Of a stretch of DNA of 12,806 nucleotides, positions 1 through 6,947 are shown one piece after another (position 1 is the first letter of the stretch; each line of letters starts with the position of its first letter). The position numbers and the translations under genes were made by a program. Source of the DNA: Acidobacteriota bacterium (GTDB lineage: Bacteria > Acidobacteriota > Blastocatellia > Pyrinomonadales > Pyrinomonadaceae); contig CAUJFK010000338.1 in the NCBI GenBank assembly GCA_963169175.1, positions 1 to 12,806 on the forward strand. The letters are read 5' to 3'. The notes under the pieces are model-generated. The model searched no databases. It was not told the origin of the DNA and worked only from the letters and a program-made list of their open reading frames with translations.

Positions 1-825
1 CGAGGCAAGCATGTTCAATCCTTCGACGTAATCGCCCGCCCGCGACTTTTCGCCTGAAACGATCATCCAGCCTGATCGATATCCGCACGACCGATAGTTT
101 TTACTCAACCCGTTGAACGTCAGAAACAGCACGTCGTCAGCGAGCGAAGCTATGCTCGTGTGCGTGTTGCCGTCGTATAAAGTTTTGTCATAGATCTCAT
201 CGGCAAAAACGATAAGCTGATGCTCGCGGGCGATCTCGACGATCGATCGCAGCACTTCGTCAGGGTATAACGCTCCGGTCGGATTGTTTGGATTGATGAC
301 CACGATGCCGCGTGTTTTCGGCGTGATCTTTGCGCGAATATCCTCAAGGTCAGGCAGCCATTCGCTTGCTTCATCGCAGATGTAATGAACAGGTTTGCCG
401 CCGCTTAGGCTTACCGCGCCCGTCCACAGTGGATAATCGGGAGCAGGAACCAGGATCTCGTCACCCGCATCAAGCAACGCATTTAGCGACATCGTTATAA
501 GTTCGCTTGCCCCGTTGCCAAGATAAACGTCATCAACCGTGACGCCGCCTATGCCTTTTTCCTGCGTATAACCGACCACCGCGCGCCGCGGGGCAAACAA
601 ACCCTTGCTGTCCGTATATCCAGCCGAGTGTGGCAGGTTCCGGATCATGTCCTGAACGACCTCATCCGGCGGCTCAAATCCGAACGACGCGAGATTGCCT
701 ATGTTCAGCTTGATAATATTCTGACCTTCATCCTCCATCCGCTGCGCCAGCTCCAAAACCGGGCCGCGGATGTCATAAAAAACATCGGCCAGCTTGCTTG
801 ATTTATTTATCCGCTCGTGTTTCAC
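1..825 (-). CDS. alaA: Alanine/PLP-dependent aminotransferase AlaA (N-terminal 275 residues, cut by window edge)
   Basis: This is a fold-type I PLP aminotransferase that moves the amino group between alanine/glutamate and pyruvate/2-oxoglutarate in the cytoplasm. The translation follows E. coli AlaA (YfbQ) closely from the N-terminus. KSSKLADVFYDIRGPVLELA is followed by a LNIGN motif, APDYPLWTGAVSLSGG, VINPNNPTGALY, the ADEIYDK motif, and FNGLSKNYR with the PLP lysine at residue 242 (240 in the E. coli protein). About 275 of roughly 405 residues are visible, and the C-terminus lies beyond position 1. The start is GTG at 825-823. An in-frame TGA lies 12 nt upstream and no other start codon falls between. 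The start overlaps the stop of the upstream ATPase as GTGA, and a GGAG lies just 2 nt before it, so translation is probably coupled to the ATPase. No separate promoter was seen. The family call is very secure. Exact substrate preference is inferred from the AlaA resemblance. Confidence 0.93.
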   Translation of the reverse strand, partial: MKHERINKSSKLADVFYDIRGPVLELAQRMEDEGQNIIKLNIGNLASFGFEPPDEVVQDMIRNLPHSAGYTDSKGLFAPRRAVVGYTQEKGIGGVTVDDVYLGNGASELITMSLNALLDAGDEILVPAPDYPLWTGAVSLSGGKPVHYICDEASEWLPDLEDIRAKITPKTRGIVVINPNNPTGALYPDEVLRSIVEIAREHQLIVFADEIYDKTLYDGNTHTSIASLADDVLFLTFNGLSKNYRSCGYRSGWMIVSGEKSRAGDYVEGLNMLAS

Positions 826-2270
826 AACTCCAATTCACTGTCCGTATTCTCAAGCTCAGTTTCGAGTGAGAGTTTTCTGCCATTAATGATATTGTAGCCG
901 ACGATCCAGCAGTAAAGACTTGTCGGGACGAACCTTAGGCGCACGCCGTTGTGAGTACGGTCACCCTGGTGAGTCAAGGTCGTGACCAGCGCTCGATCCA
1001 GTTTATTAGCGGCGCAAAATGAAAGAAGGCTCTTCAATTCTGATGGCTTGTTAGCGTAACGGTCAGTCCACTTAACTTCAATCGCCCACTTCGCTCGCTG
1101 ATTGGCATCGAGACCGACAATATCCACCTCGCCGTTTGTCCAACGAGCGTAATATCGCTTACCCGACGAATGGAACCACTGAGAAAAGATCGCCGTTTCG
1201 GCAAGCGAACCCATCACCGGCGCGTCGCTTTTCAGCAGTTCAAAAAGTGCGCTCCACATCGACGGGTTCGTTACATAGACCTTAAAAAAATTCGCCCGCT
1301 GAAAATGCCGCGCATTTCGGTCCACGCGATGAACAAGTTTTATCAGAAACGCAGCCTCGAGATATTCTATATATTTTTTTATCGTGTTCTTCGCAACACC
1401 AGAGCTTTTCGAAAGGTTCTCGAGCGAGACCTCATTCGCCGTGTTGAATGCTAAGGTCGTGAAAAGATAATTGAGTTCCTGGATATCCTGAATCCCGTAT
1501 AAGCTTGGTAGGTCGCGAAGGAGAACTCGGTCAATAATGTCTGACTTAATAAATCTGCCCAGGTCAGCCTGAATCGCATCAGAGAACATCACTTCAGGGT
1601 ACCCACCAAAATTGAGGTAGTTAAGAAAGTGACGATTCAACTCGTTAATGTCAGCGGCAACGAAAGTCTTTTCCCGAAGGTCCACTTGATGGGTTTGCCC
1701 GAGCAAGTCCAGATATTCGTGGAAAGTCAACGGAGGCAATAGAAAGTCGGTGAACCGACCGGCTCCTGATTCACTGCTCTTTAGTCTTAGGGCCGCAGCC
1801 GAAGAACCGGACGCAACGAACTTAATATTCGAATAACGGTCAACCAAAACTTTGAGATGAACTTCCCAGTCCTTCAGGTATTGGATCTCGTCGTAAAGAA
1901 TAAAGATTCTGGCATTTGTGTTGATGTTAATCTGTGCCGCCTCGGCAAACAACTCCAATAGGCTTTCGAGTCCAAGACCGTTAAAAATCGGATGATCGAC
2001 CGAAAAATAACAAATACGCCTCGGCGAAACGCCGTTCGCAATAAGCTCACTTGCGGCCTGATGCATTAGAACGGTCTTACCAACTCTTCGCGGCCCCAAC
2101 AACAGAACCGCCCGTTGAGGCTGCGTCGCCTCGATCAGTGGGTAAAATAGTTCAAAATATGCTCTTCGGCGCAAGGACGAGTACGCTGAATCGATTTGGT
2201 GTTGAGAATCCCACCAAATATTTTCTGCCTGGATCCGTCGCAAAACTTGCTCTCGCGATATTTGTTGCAC
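822..2270 (-). CDS. AAA_14/DUF4143-family ATPase, 482 aa
   Basis: This is a single-chain P-loop ATPase of the ATP-binding protein family in which an AAA_14 domain is fused to a C-terminal DUF4143 domain. Walker A is GPRRVGKT at residues 59-66. Walker B is IFILYDEIQ at 122-130 with D127/E128. A sensor-1-like VASGSS lies at 152-157 and an arginine in GAGRF at 169-173. A winged-helix-like stretch around 280-315 precedes the DUF4143 part. Near the end, E381/D383 in GEVDIVG and E398/K400 in AIEVK resemble a PD-(D/E)xK nuclease-like core common at the end of these proteins. The cellular role of the family is poorly known, and several members are thought to be mobile. The start is GTG at 2270-2268. 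An in-frame TAG 12 nt upstream leaves no other choice. There is no Shine-Dalgarno sequence, and a good promoter ends 8 nt upstream, which suggests a leaderless mRNA. GC is modestly lower than in alaA (some 60-nt stretches are near 40-48%). It is the first gene of an operon with alaA. Confidence 0.88.
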   Translation of the reverse strand: MQQISREQVLRRIQAENIWWDSQHQIDSAYSSLRRRAYFELFYPLIEATQPQRAVLLLGPRRVGKTVLMHQAASELIANGVSPRRICYFSVDHPIFNGLGLESLLELFAEAAQININTNARIFILYDEIQYLKDWEVHLKVLVDRYSNIKFVASGSSAAALRLKSSESGAGRFTDFLLPPLTFHEYLDLLGQTHQVDLREKTFVAADINELNRHFLNYLNFGGYPEVMFSDAIQADLGRFIKSDIIDRVLLRDLPSLYGIQDIQELNYLFTTLAFNTANEVSLENLSKSSGVAKNTIKKYIEYLEAAFLIKLVHRVDRNARHFQRANFFKVYVTNPSMWSALFELLKSDAPVMGSLAETAIFSQWFHSSGKRYYARWTNGEVDIVGLDANQRAKWAIEVKWTDRYANKPSELKSLLSFCAANKLDRALVTTLTHQGDRTHNGVRLRFVPTSLYCWIVGYNIINGRKLSLETELENTDSELEL

Positions 2271-2278
2271 TGAAAGGG

Positions 2279-2307
2279 ACTATAGCACACGGCGTGTTTA
2301 ACATCAA
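2279..2307 (-). promoter_or_regulatory. Promoter of the ATPase-alaA unit with a dyad in the spacer
   Basis: On the minus strand, TTGATG (2307-2302) and TATAGT (2284-2279) are separated by exactly 17 nt. They match the sigma-70 consensus at 4/6 and 5/6 positions. Only 8 nt lie between the -10 box and the GTG start at 2270, so the predicted transcript start falls on or next to the start codon. The spacer contains an inverted repeat, ACACG-C-CGTGT on this strand (2287-2297), that could be an operator. This is a prediction from sequence only. Confidence 0.55.
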
Positions 2308-2405
2308 TTGCCTGACTCTATAAGAGGGAGGCCGCATAAACCCTGTGTTTACAATAATAGCGGGGACGTGAAAGAAAGAGACTCCGTAATGAACCGAATT
2401 TGGCA

Positions 2406-2477
2406 TGCCCTCGGCAGGATTCGAACCTGCAACCGAGCGATTATGAGCCGCGCGCTCTACCGTTGAGCTACAAGGGC
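2406..2477 (-). tRNA. tRNA with CAU anticodon (tRNA-Ile2 or elongator tRNA-Met)
   Basis: A 72-nt cloverleaf folds by eye. The acceptor stem is GCCCTTG/CGAGGGC with one G-T wobble and A73. The D stem is GCTC/GAGC, the anticodon loop is CTCATAA with CAT at positions 34-36, and the T arm is GCAGG-TTCGAAT-CCTGC. The 3' CCA is not encoded. It is not an initiator: pair 1-72 is G-C, and the anticodon stem lacks the three G-C pairs of initiators. The 3' side of the anticodon stem (TCGCT) and the C4-G69 pair resemble tRNA-Ile2, whose C34 is changed to lysidine to read AUA. However, position 5-68 is T-A, and 27-43 is a C-T mismatch. The choice between Ile2 and elongator Met therefore stays open. tRNA identity as such is secure. 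Confidence 0.95.
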
Positions 2478-2488
2478 ATGAACTGTAG

Positions 2489-2518
2489 AGTTTAGATCAT
2501 CGAGTGCCGAATTCGCAA
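2489..2518 (-). promoter_or_regulatory. Likely promoter of the CAU tRNA
   Basis: On the minus strand TTGCGA (2518-2513) and TAAACT (2494-2489) are spaced by 18 nt. The -10 box ends 11 nt before the mature tRNA 5' end at 2477, leaving a short leader for RNase P. It lies just downstream of the DUF4328 stop. This is a sequence-only prediction. Confidence 0.4.
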
Positions 2519-2533
2519 CTCGGACGCCACGGG

Positions 2534-3256
2534 TCAGGAATTAGCGGTGTTCGGTGAACCTTCGGAATGATCATACCCATACGCGGAACGCTCAATCCGC
2601 TGGACCGAAACAAAACGTGCCGCCTGGCGGGATGTAATGTCGCGGACGACCTTGATCGCCAAGGCAGCGGCGATGATGGTCAAAGACGATGCGACGACAA
2701 ACCCCAATCCCATGGTGGCAACATTATCCGTACGCTCGGGGTCAAACAGCTTATCGACGCCGTTGGTCACGATATTCGCAGCCAGCCAAAATCCCCACCA
2801 CAATGCCATAAAGGTAGGAGCACTGTGCAGGCTCTCGGTCAGGAACATCTGATCCTGGGGTATTTCAGGGTCACTCTCCCACCAAACCTCGCGGACGACC
2901 TGAAACGGCCTTACCAAATTCGCGAACGGAATGAACCACCATCCAACGGCCCAGCCTGAAGAAAATCGCAGAAAGCTCGGCCGCAGTGCCGGCAGATTCT
3001 TGTACGAACGGTTCAGCCAGATCAGAAACACGACAATGGTCGCGATCGTCACCGGAACATTAGCAAGGGTCAGCAAGCCGTAAACCATATACCATGCCGA
3101 CATCGGCCCCTCTTCACCAAGGTCAATGATCGACTCAGGCCGAAGCATTGCCCCGACACCGGTAAACACCATCAGAACGTGAAAGAATGAAATGAACGAT
3201 AGCCCCGCGATGGTGATGAGGCTCCAGGTCTTTGTCGGTCGGTATACTTCTGTCAT
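2534..3256 (-). CDS. DUF4328 membrane protein, 240 aa
   Basis: This is a multi-pass inner-membrane protein of family DUF4328, function unknown. Numbering is from the ATG chosen here. Hydrophobic segments lie near 12-38, 57-80, 101-115, about 148-163 and 181-204. The family hallmark is a Trp/Pro-rich stretch around 99-117 (FSSGWAVGWWFIPFANLVRP), preceded by the FLIWLNRSYKNLPALRP segment. The soluble C-terminal tail (about 205-240) is polar. The start is uncertain. The frame stays open to a TTG at 3334, which would add 26 polar residues, but no other ATG/GTG/TTG lies before the in-frame TAG upstream. The ATG at 3256 puts the N-terminus directly before the first membrane helix, as is usual for the family, so I favour it. 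Neither start has a good Shine-Dalgarno sequence. It is divergent from the peptide transporter, with a tRNA downstream on the same strand. Confidence 0.85.
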   Translation of the reverse strand: MTEVYRPTKTWSLITIAGLSFISFFHVLMVFTGVGAMLRPESIIDLGEEGPMSAWYMVYGLLTLANVPVTIATIVVFLIWLNRSYKNLPALRPSFLRFSSGWAVGWWFIPFANLVRPFQVVREVWWESDPEIPQDQMFLTESLHSAPTFMALWWGFWLAANIVTNGVDKLFDPERTDNVATMGLGFVVASSLTIIAAALAIKVVRDITSRQAARFVSVQRIERSAYGYDHSEGSPNTANS

Positions 3257-3468
3257 CAGGAAATATTGCGGGATCGTGTCGAGCGTAGTCTGGGAGAGAA
3301 TATCATATTTCCGTTCCAGAACCTGTTTTCTCAACCAACCGGCAATGGCGCGGGACCCGTCAAAATTATCCTATCGTTCATATTCCTCTTCGCGATAAAT
3401 CGCTTATCTGCTATATTTGCCTAACTCTTCCGAAAAAATCTAACTCACTACCGATCAAAGGAATAAAG

Positions 3469-5082
3469 ATGAGCGCACAAGTAGACGATCTTAACGGCAA
3501 AGCCGATCGCAGCTTTTTCGGGCACCCCGCGGGGCTATCGACGCTATTCATGACCGAAATGTGGGAGCGTTTCTCCTACTACGGCATTCGGCCGTTGCTG
3601 GTGCTGTTCATGTCAACAGCGTTGCTGAACGGCGGCTTCGGGTTTGAGCGGCCGCAGGCGTCGGCGATCGTGGGTATTTACGCGGCAAGCGTTTATCTCG
3701 CATCCTTGCCCGGCGGCTGGATCGCCGACCGCTGGCTTGGCCTAAGGCGTTCGATACAGTTTGGCGCTTTCCTGATAACGATGGGCCATTTGTGCATTGG
3801 CCTTTCGGGATTTGTTTCGGGCAAAGTGATGTTCTTTGTCGGCCTGATCCTGATCGTTTTGGGAACCGGCATGTTGAAGCCGAATATCTCGGCGATCGTC
3901 GGCGACCTTTATCCGGGCGGCGGAGCACGGCGGGATGCGGGTTTCTCTATCTTTTACATGGGCATCAACACCGGTTCGCTGCTCGGCCAGTTGGTGACAG
4001 GATTTCTTGGTGAAAATTATGGATTCCATTGGGGATTCGGTGCCGCCGGGGTCGGAATGTTGTTTGGATTTCTTTGGTTTACGTTTCGAGCTCAGCCAAC
4101 GCTAGGCGAAATAGGCAAAGAGCCAACCAGAGACCCCGATCCCGCGAAACAATCTTCCAGAGAAAGCAACGTAAAAATACTTGTGGCGGGCATTCTGATC
4201 GCCATTGCGATAGTGGTTGCGCTGGCCGCGTTCGGTGTGATCACGCTCGATCCGCAGGTCGTCGGCAAGTACTATGCTTACGTACTGGCGTTGATAGTGA
4301 TCGCATATTTTGCGTACGTTTTTGTTTTCGGCGGTTTGAATTTTGATGAGAAGAAACGCATCATCGTGATCGCAATTCTCTCATTCGCAGCATTGATATT
4401 CTGGGCCGCGTTCGAGCAGGCTCCGACATCGCTCCAACTCTTTGCCAAAGATTTCACACAGCGCGAGTTTTTTGGATGGGAGGTTCCAGCCACCTGGTTC
4501 CAGTCTATCAACTCACTCTTTATTATAATTTTCGCTCCCGTTTTTGCGTGGCTGTGGGTATGGCTTGGCAACAGGAATATTAATATTTCAAGCCCGGCGA
4601 AGTTCGCATTTGGATTGGCAATGGCGGCGGTCGGATTTGGATTGATGATAATTCCGGCCAACGCTCTTGTAGCGACCGGCGGAGCCATCAAGGTTTCGGC
4701 GTTGTGGCTGACGTTCAGTTATTTGTTCCAGACGTTTGGCGAATTATCGCTCAGCCCGGTGGGCCTATCGTCGATGACGAAACTTTCGCCTAGGCGATAC
4801 GTCGGGCAGATGATGGGAATTTGGTTTCTTGCGACGTCGCTCGGCAATTTGATCGCGGGACTGGTCGGCGGGAGCGTCGATCCGGAAAAGCTGGAGCAAA
4901 CGCCTACATTGTTTACATGGACGACGATCGCCCTGGTTATCGCCGCGGTGGTAATGGCACTCCTGTCATACCCGATCGCCAGAATGATGCGTGGCCAGCC
5001 GGAAACTCTTGACGATTTTCCAAAGGTCGAACCAGCCTTACCTCCTATCCAGGCAGAACTTAAGATCGGGCGCGATTCCTAA
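3469..5082 (+). CDS. POT/PTR2-family proton-coupled oligopeptide transporter, 537 aa
   Basis: This inner-membrane MFS transporter takes up di- and tripeptides with protons. The helix 1 proton-coupling motif is ExxERFxYY (E30, E33, R34), followed by RPLLVLFM. An MFS-type loop GGWIADRWLGLRR lies at 82-94, and the helix 4 lysine K138 is in LKPNIS. The PTR2 signature FYMGINTGSL is at 162-171. The helix 7 FEQ (E316) and the helix 10 GELSLSPVGLSS (E425) match the salt-bridge and gating positions of bacterial POTs. MMGIWF (448-453) and LGN (458-460) are also typical. A long loop with insertion helices (about 205-300) fits the 14-helix POT plan. The ATG at 3469 is preceded by AAAGGA at 3457-3462, 6 nt away. 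A weak TATATT at 3412-3417 could be a -10 box, but no good -35 box is seen. The stop lies 3 bp from the convergent 72-residue gene. Substrate range is inferred from the family. Confidence 0.95.
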   Translation: MSAQVDDLNGKADRSFFGHPAGLSTLFMTEMWERFSYYGIRPLLVLFMSTALLNGGFGFERPQASAIVGIYAASVYLASLPGGWIADRWLGLRRSIQFGAFLITMGHLCIGLSGFVSGKVMFFVGLILIVLGTGMLKPNISAIVGDLYPGGGARRDAGFSIFYMGINTGSLLGQLVTGFLGENYGFHWGFGAAGVGMLFGFLWFTFRAQPTLGEIGKEPTRDPDPAKQSSRESNVKILVAGILIAIAIVVALAAFGVITLDPQVVGKYYAYVLALIVIAYFAYVFVFGGLNFDEKKRIIVIAILSFAALIFWAAFEQAPTSLQLFAKDFTQREFFGWEVPATWFQSINSLFIIIFAPVFAWLWVWLGNRNINISSPAKFAFGLAMAAVGFGLMIIPANALVATGGAIKVSALWLTFSYLFQTFGELSLSPVGLSSMTKLSPRRYVGQMMGIWFLATSLGNLIAGLVGGSVDPEKLEQTPTLFTWTTIALVIAAVVMALLSYPIARMMRGQPETLDDFPKVEPALPPIQAELKIGRDS

Positions 5083-5085
5083 ACG

Positions 5086-5304
5086 TCAACGCTCGCGCTG
5101 TTTGTACGCCTGTGCGGCCTCGGTCGCGCCGGCGTGCATTATTTCCGGTTTGTGGTACTTCCAGTATTTTTCAAATTCCTCGTCGGTCATTTTGGGCTTC
5201 TCACCGCGCTCTTTCGTCTTTAGGTATTTTTCCGCCCATTCACGCATTTCAGGGATATTGTTCAACGCGGCACGCGCTCCATGCATCAAATTATCTCGTT
5301 CCAT
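5086..5304 (-). CDS. Small charged protein of unknown function, 72 aa
   Basis: This short soluble protein is rich in Lys, Arg and Glu. It has no signal peptide and no membrane segment. Residues 17-30 (IPEMREWAEKYLKT) and 41-54 (DEEFEKYWKYHKPE) look helical and contain paired aromatic residues, but I do not recognise a family. The gene is well supported: the ATG at 5304-5302 follows a near-ideal AAGGAG (plus-strand 5314-5319) with a 9-nt spacer. A plausible promoter lies further upstream. It is divergent from the M16 operon (95 bp between start codons) and convergent with the POT transporter (3 bp between stops), so the 3' ends of both transcripts probably overlap unless termination occurs inside the coding regions. 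Confidence 0.75.
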   Translation of the reverse strand: MERDNLMHGARAALNNIPEMREWAEKYLKTKERGEKPKMTDEEFEKYWKYHKPEIMHAGATEAAQAYKQRER

Positions 5305-5326
5305 TAGTTTGATCTCCTTATGGTAG

Positions 5327-5356
5327 ATTAAACACTTTGGCCCGCGTTCCGGGCAA
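5327..5356 (-). promoter_or_regulatory. Candidate promoter for the 72-aa gene
   Basis: On the minus strand TTGCCC (5356-5351) and TTTAAT (5332-5327) are 18 nt apart. They match the sigma-70 boxes at 4/6 and 5/6 positions. A 14-bp dyad lies directly upstream of the -35 box (5357-5370). This is a sequence-only prediction. Confidence 0.35.
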
Positions 5357-5370
5357 GAGCAGACCTGCTC
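5357..5370. promoter_or_regulatory. 14-bp dyad GAGCAG-AC-CTGCTC, possible operator
   Basis: A perfect 6-bp inverted repeat with a 2-bp centre lies in the middle of the 95-bp divergent intergenic region between the 72-aa gene and the M16 operon. Position and symmetry fit a binding site for a dimeric regulator that could affect both directions. No regulator gene is nearby, and chance occurrence of a 6-bp dyad is possible. Confidence 0.3.
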
Positions 5371-5389
5371 AGAAATTTTATCGAAGCAC

Positions 5390-5393
5390 GGAG
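5390..5393 (+). promoter_or_regulatory. Shine-Dalgarno GGAG that fixes the GTG start of the catalytic M16 gene
   Basis: GGAG is followed by a 6-nt spacer and then GTG at 5400. The reading frame is open upstream to a TTG at 5337. However, translation from GTG gives a clean signal peptide directly, whereas the upstream TTG would add 21 polar residues in front of it. Confidence 0.65.
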
Positions 5394-5399
5394 TTTTAC

Positions 5400-6947
5400 G
5401 TGAAATATAGTTTGTTTGCCTCTCTCCTTATCTTTTCGCTGGCCTCGAACGGCATTTTTGCTCAAGCAAAGGCGACCCCGGCACCAAAGAATTCGGCGGT
5501 TCCGGCCGCAGTCAAGCCGTCCGAGAAAAAGCAGGACTATGTTGTTCCGTTCGTGAACAAGACACTGCCGAACGGCCTTGAGGTGATAGTTCTGCAGGAT
5601 TCATCCGTTCCGATAGTTACGGTCGAATTGGCGGTACGCAACGGCTCATTTACTGAACCGCCGGAACTGCACGGCCTTTCGCATCTGTATGAGCACATGT
5701 TCTTTAAGCCGAATTTTGCATCGGCTGTCCGCGAATGTGCGTCGCAGACAAGCCGCTTTTCGGTGCCGCCAATTTGCCTGCGAGCAAGAGAATTGAGCTC
5801 GCGCATCGGCGATGTCTCGTACCTTAAAGACAGCAACAAATTAAGTATCTCGAACGGATCGACACGCGAGGAGATCGTAAATTATTACTTCACGACCACG
5901 CGCGACTACCTCGCCTCCGCCATCCGCAATATCAACGATGCGATCCGCTATCCGGTCTTTGATGAAGACGAATTCGAGAATGAAAAAAAGGTTGTCATTG
6001 GCGAGATCGACCGGCTCGAAGCAAACCCGTTCGGCATGCTCGACCGCGTGATGAAGCAGAAATTGTTTTATAAATATCCGACCCGCAAAGACCCGCAGGG
6101 CACGCGGGAATCGGTCGGCTCCGCGACCATCGAAAAGATGAAGCTGATCCAGTCGCGTTACTACGTTCCGAACAACGCGGCGCTGATAGTAACCGGCGAC
6201 GCAAAGCCCGACGAAGTATTCAAGCTGGCCGAACAAATTATGGGAAGCTGGGAACGGCGCCCCGTCGATCCGTTCAAGGAGTTTCCGCTGGTCGAGCATC
6301 CGCCGCTTGAAAAAAGCGAAGGCGTGATCCTGGAGCGAAGCAAGGAGGAAGTAACCGCCGAGTCAGGTGAAGAAAACCTGTTTGTCATGCTCGGGTGGCA
6401 AGGCCCATCCATCGGCAAGGACGACGCCGCAACCTATGCAGCGGATGTTTTTTCCTACATAATTTCACAGCCCGATTCGCGGTTCCAGCGAAACCTGGTC
6501 GATTCAGGGCTCGCTTCGGGTGCGAACTTCGGCTACTACACGCAGCGCAATGTCGGGCCGATCAACCTTGTGCTGACAGGCACACCGGCAAAAGGAAAGG
6601 CGGCGTTAAAAGCTGCTTACGGCGAGGTCGCACACTTCACTGACCCGACCTATTTCACCGACGCCGAACTTGAAAGTGCCAAAACGATCCTCGAGACGCG
6701 GGACCTGTTCGAACGTGAAAAACTAAGCGAATATGCACACACGCTTGGCTTTTGGTGGTCCTCGACGGGAATCGACTATTTCCGCGGCTATCATTCAAAA
6801 CTTCGAGCCGTAACCCGCGCCGATATTGACCGGTACATAAAAACGTATGTCCAGGACAAGAACCATATCGCAGTTGCGATGGTGTCGGCAGAAGGCAAAA
6901 AGGCGTCCGGCCTGACGGAAAAAGACCTCATCGGAGGTGCGAAATGA
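5400..6947 (+). CDS. Secreted M16 zinc peptidase, catalytic subunit, 515 aa
   Basis: This metallopeptidase of the M16 (pitrilysin/MPP-like) family is exported by a signal peptide (residues 1-22, ending GIFAQ) and so acts in the periplasm or outside the cell. The inverted zinc motif HLYEH is at residues 95-99. The third ligand is expected at E202, with the second conserved glutamate E195 seven residues before it (ENEKKVVIGE). H99 to E202 spans 102 residues, against 76 in the usual HxxEHx76E, so about 26 residues are inserted (about 105-135, with C113 and C126). A second M16 domain (about 255-495) begins at NNAALIVTGDAKPDEV. The substrate-binding R/Y pair is missing there: the aligned positions are L366 and S373 in the stretch RNLVDSGLAS. 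The stop overlaps the start of the next M16 gene as ATGA, so the two are translationally coupled. The likely product is one half of a heterodimeric M16B protease. The substrate is unknown. Confidence 0.92.
   Translation: MKYSLFASLLIFSLASNGIFAQAKATPAPKNSAVPAAVKPSEKKQDYVVPFVNKTLPNGLEVIVLQDSSVPIVTVELAVRNGSFTEPPELHGLSHLYEHMFFKPNFASAVRECASQTSRFSVPPICLRARELSSRIGDVSYLKDSNKLSISNGSTREEIVNYYFTTTRDYLASAIRNINDAIRYPVFDEDEFENEKKVVIGEIDRLEANPFGMLDRVMKQKLFYKYPTRKDPQGTRESVGSATIEKMKLIQSRYYVPNNAALIVTGDAKPDEVFKLAEQIMGSWERRPVDPFKEFPLVEHPPLEKSEGVILERSKEEVTAESGEENLFVMLGWQGPSIGKDDAATYAADVFSYIISQPDSRFQRNLVDSGLASGANFGYYTQRNVGPINLVLTGTPAKGKAALKAAYGEVAHFTDPTYFTDAELESAKTILETRDLFEREKLSEYAHTLGFWWSSTGIDYFRGYHSKLRAVTRADIDRYIKTYVQDKNHIAVAMVSAEGKKASGLTEKDLIGGAK

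Noticed and set aside
2152..2406. 84-codon minus-strand frame upstream of and overlapping the ATPase start
   Set aside because: It shadows the ATPase start in another frame, covers the promoter and touches the tRNA. No coding signal was seen.
3257..3334. TTG start of the DUF4328 gene, 26 extra residues
   Set aside because: There is no ribosome site at TTG, the extension is polar, and the ATG at 3256 places the start right before the first membrane helix. It is not fully excluded.
5337..5399. N-terminal extension of the catalytic M16 gene from a TTG at 5337
   Set aside because: It would bury the signal peptide behind 21 polar residues. The GTG at 5400 has GGAG 6 nt upstream and gives a signal peptide at once.
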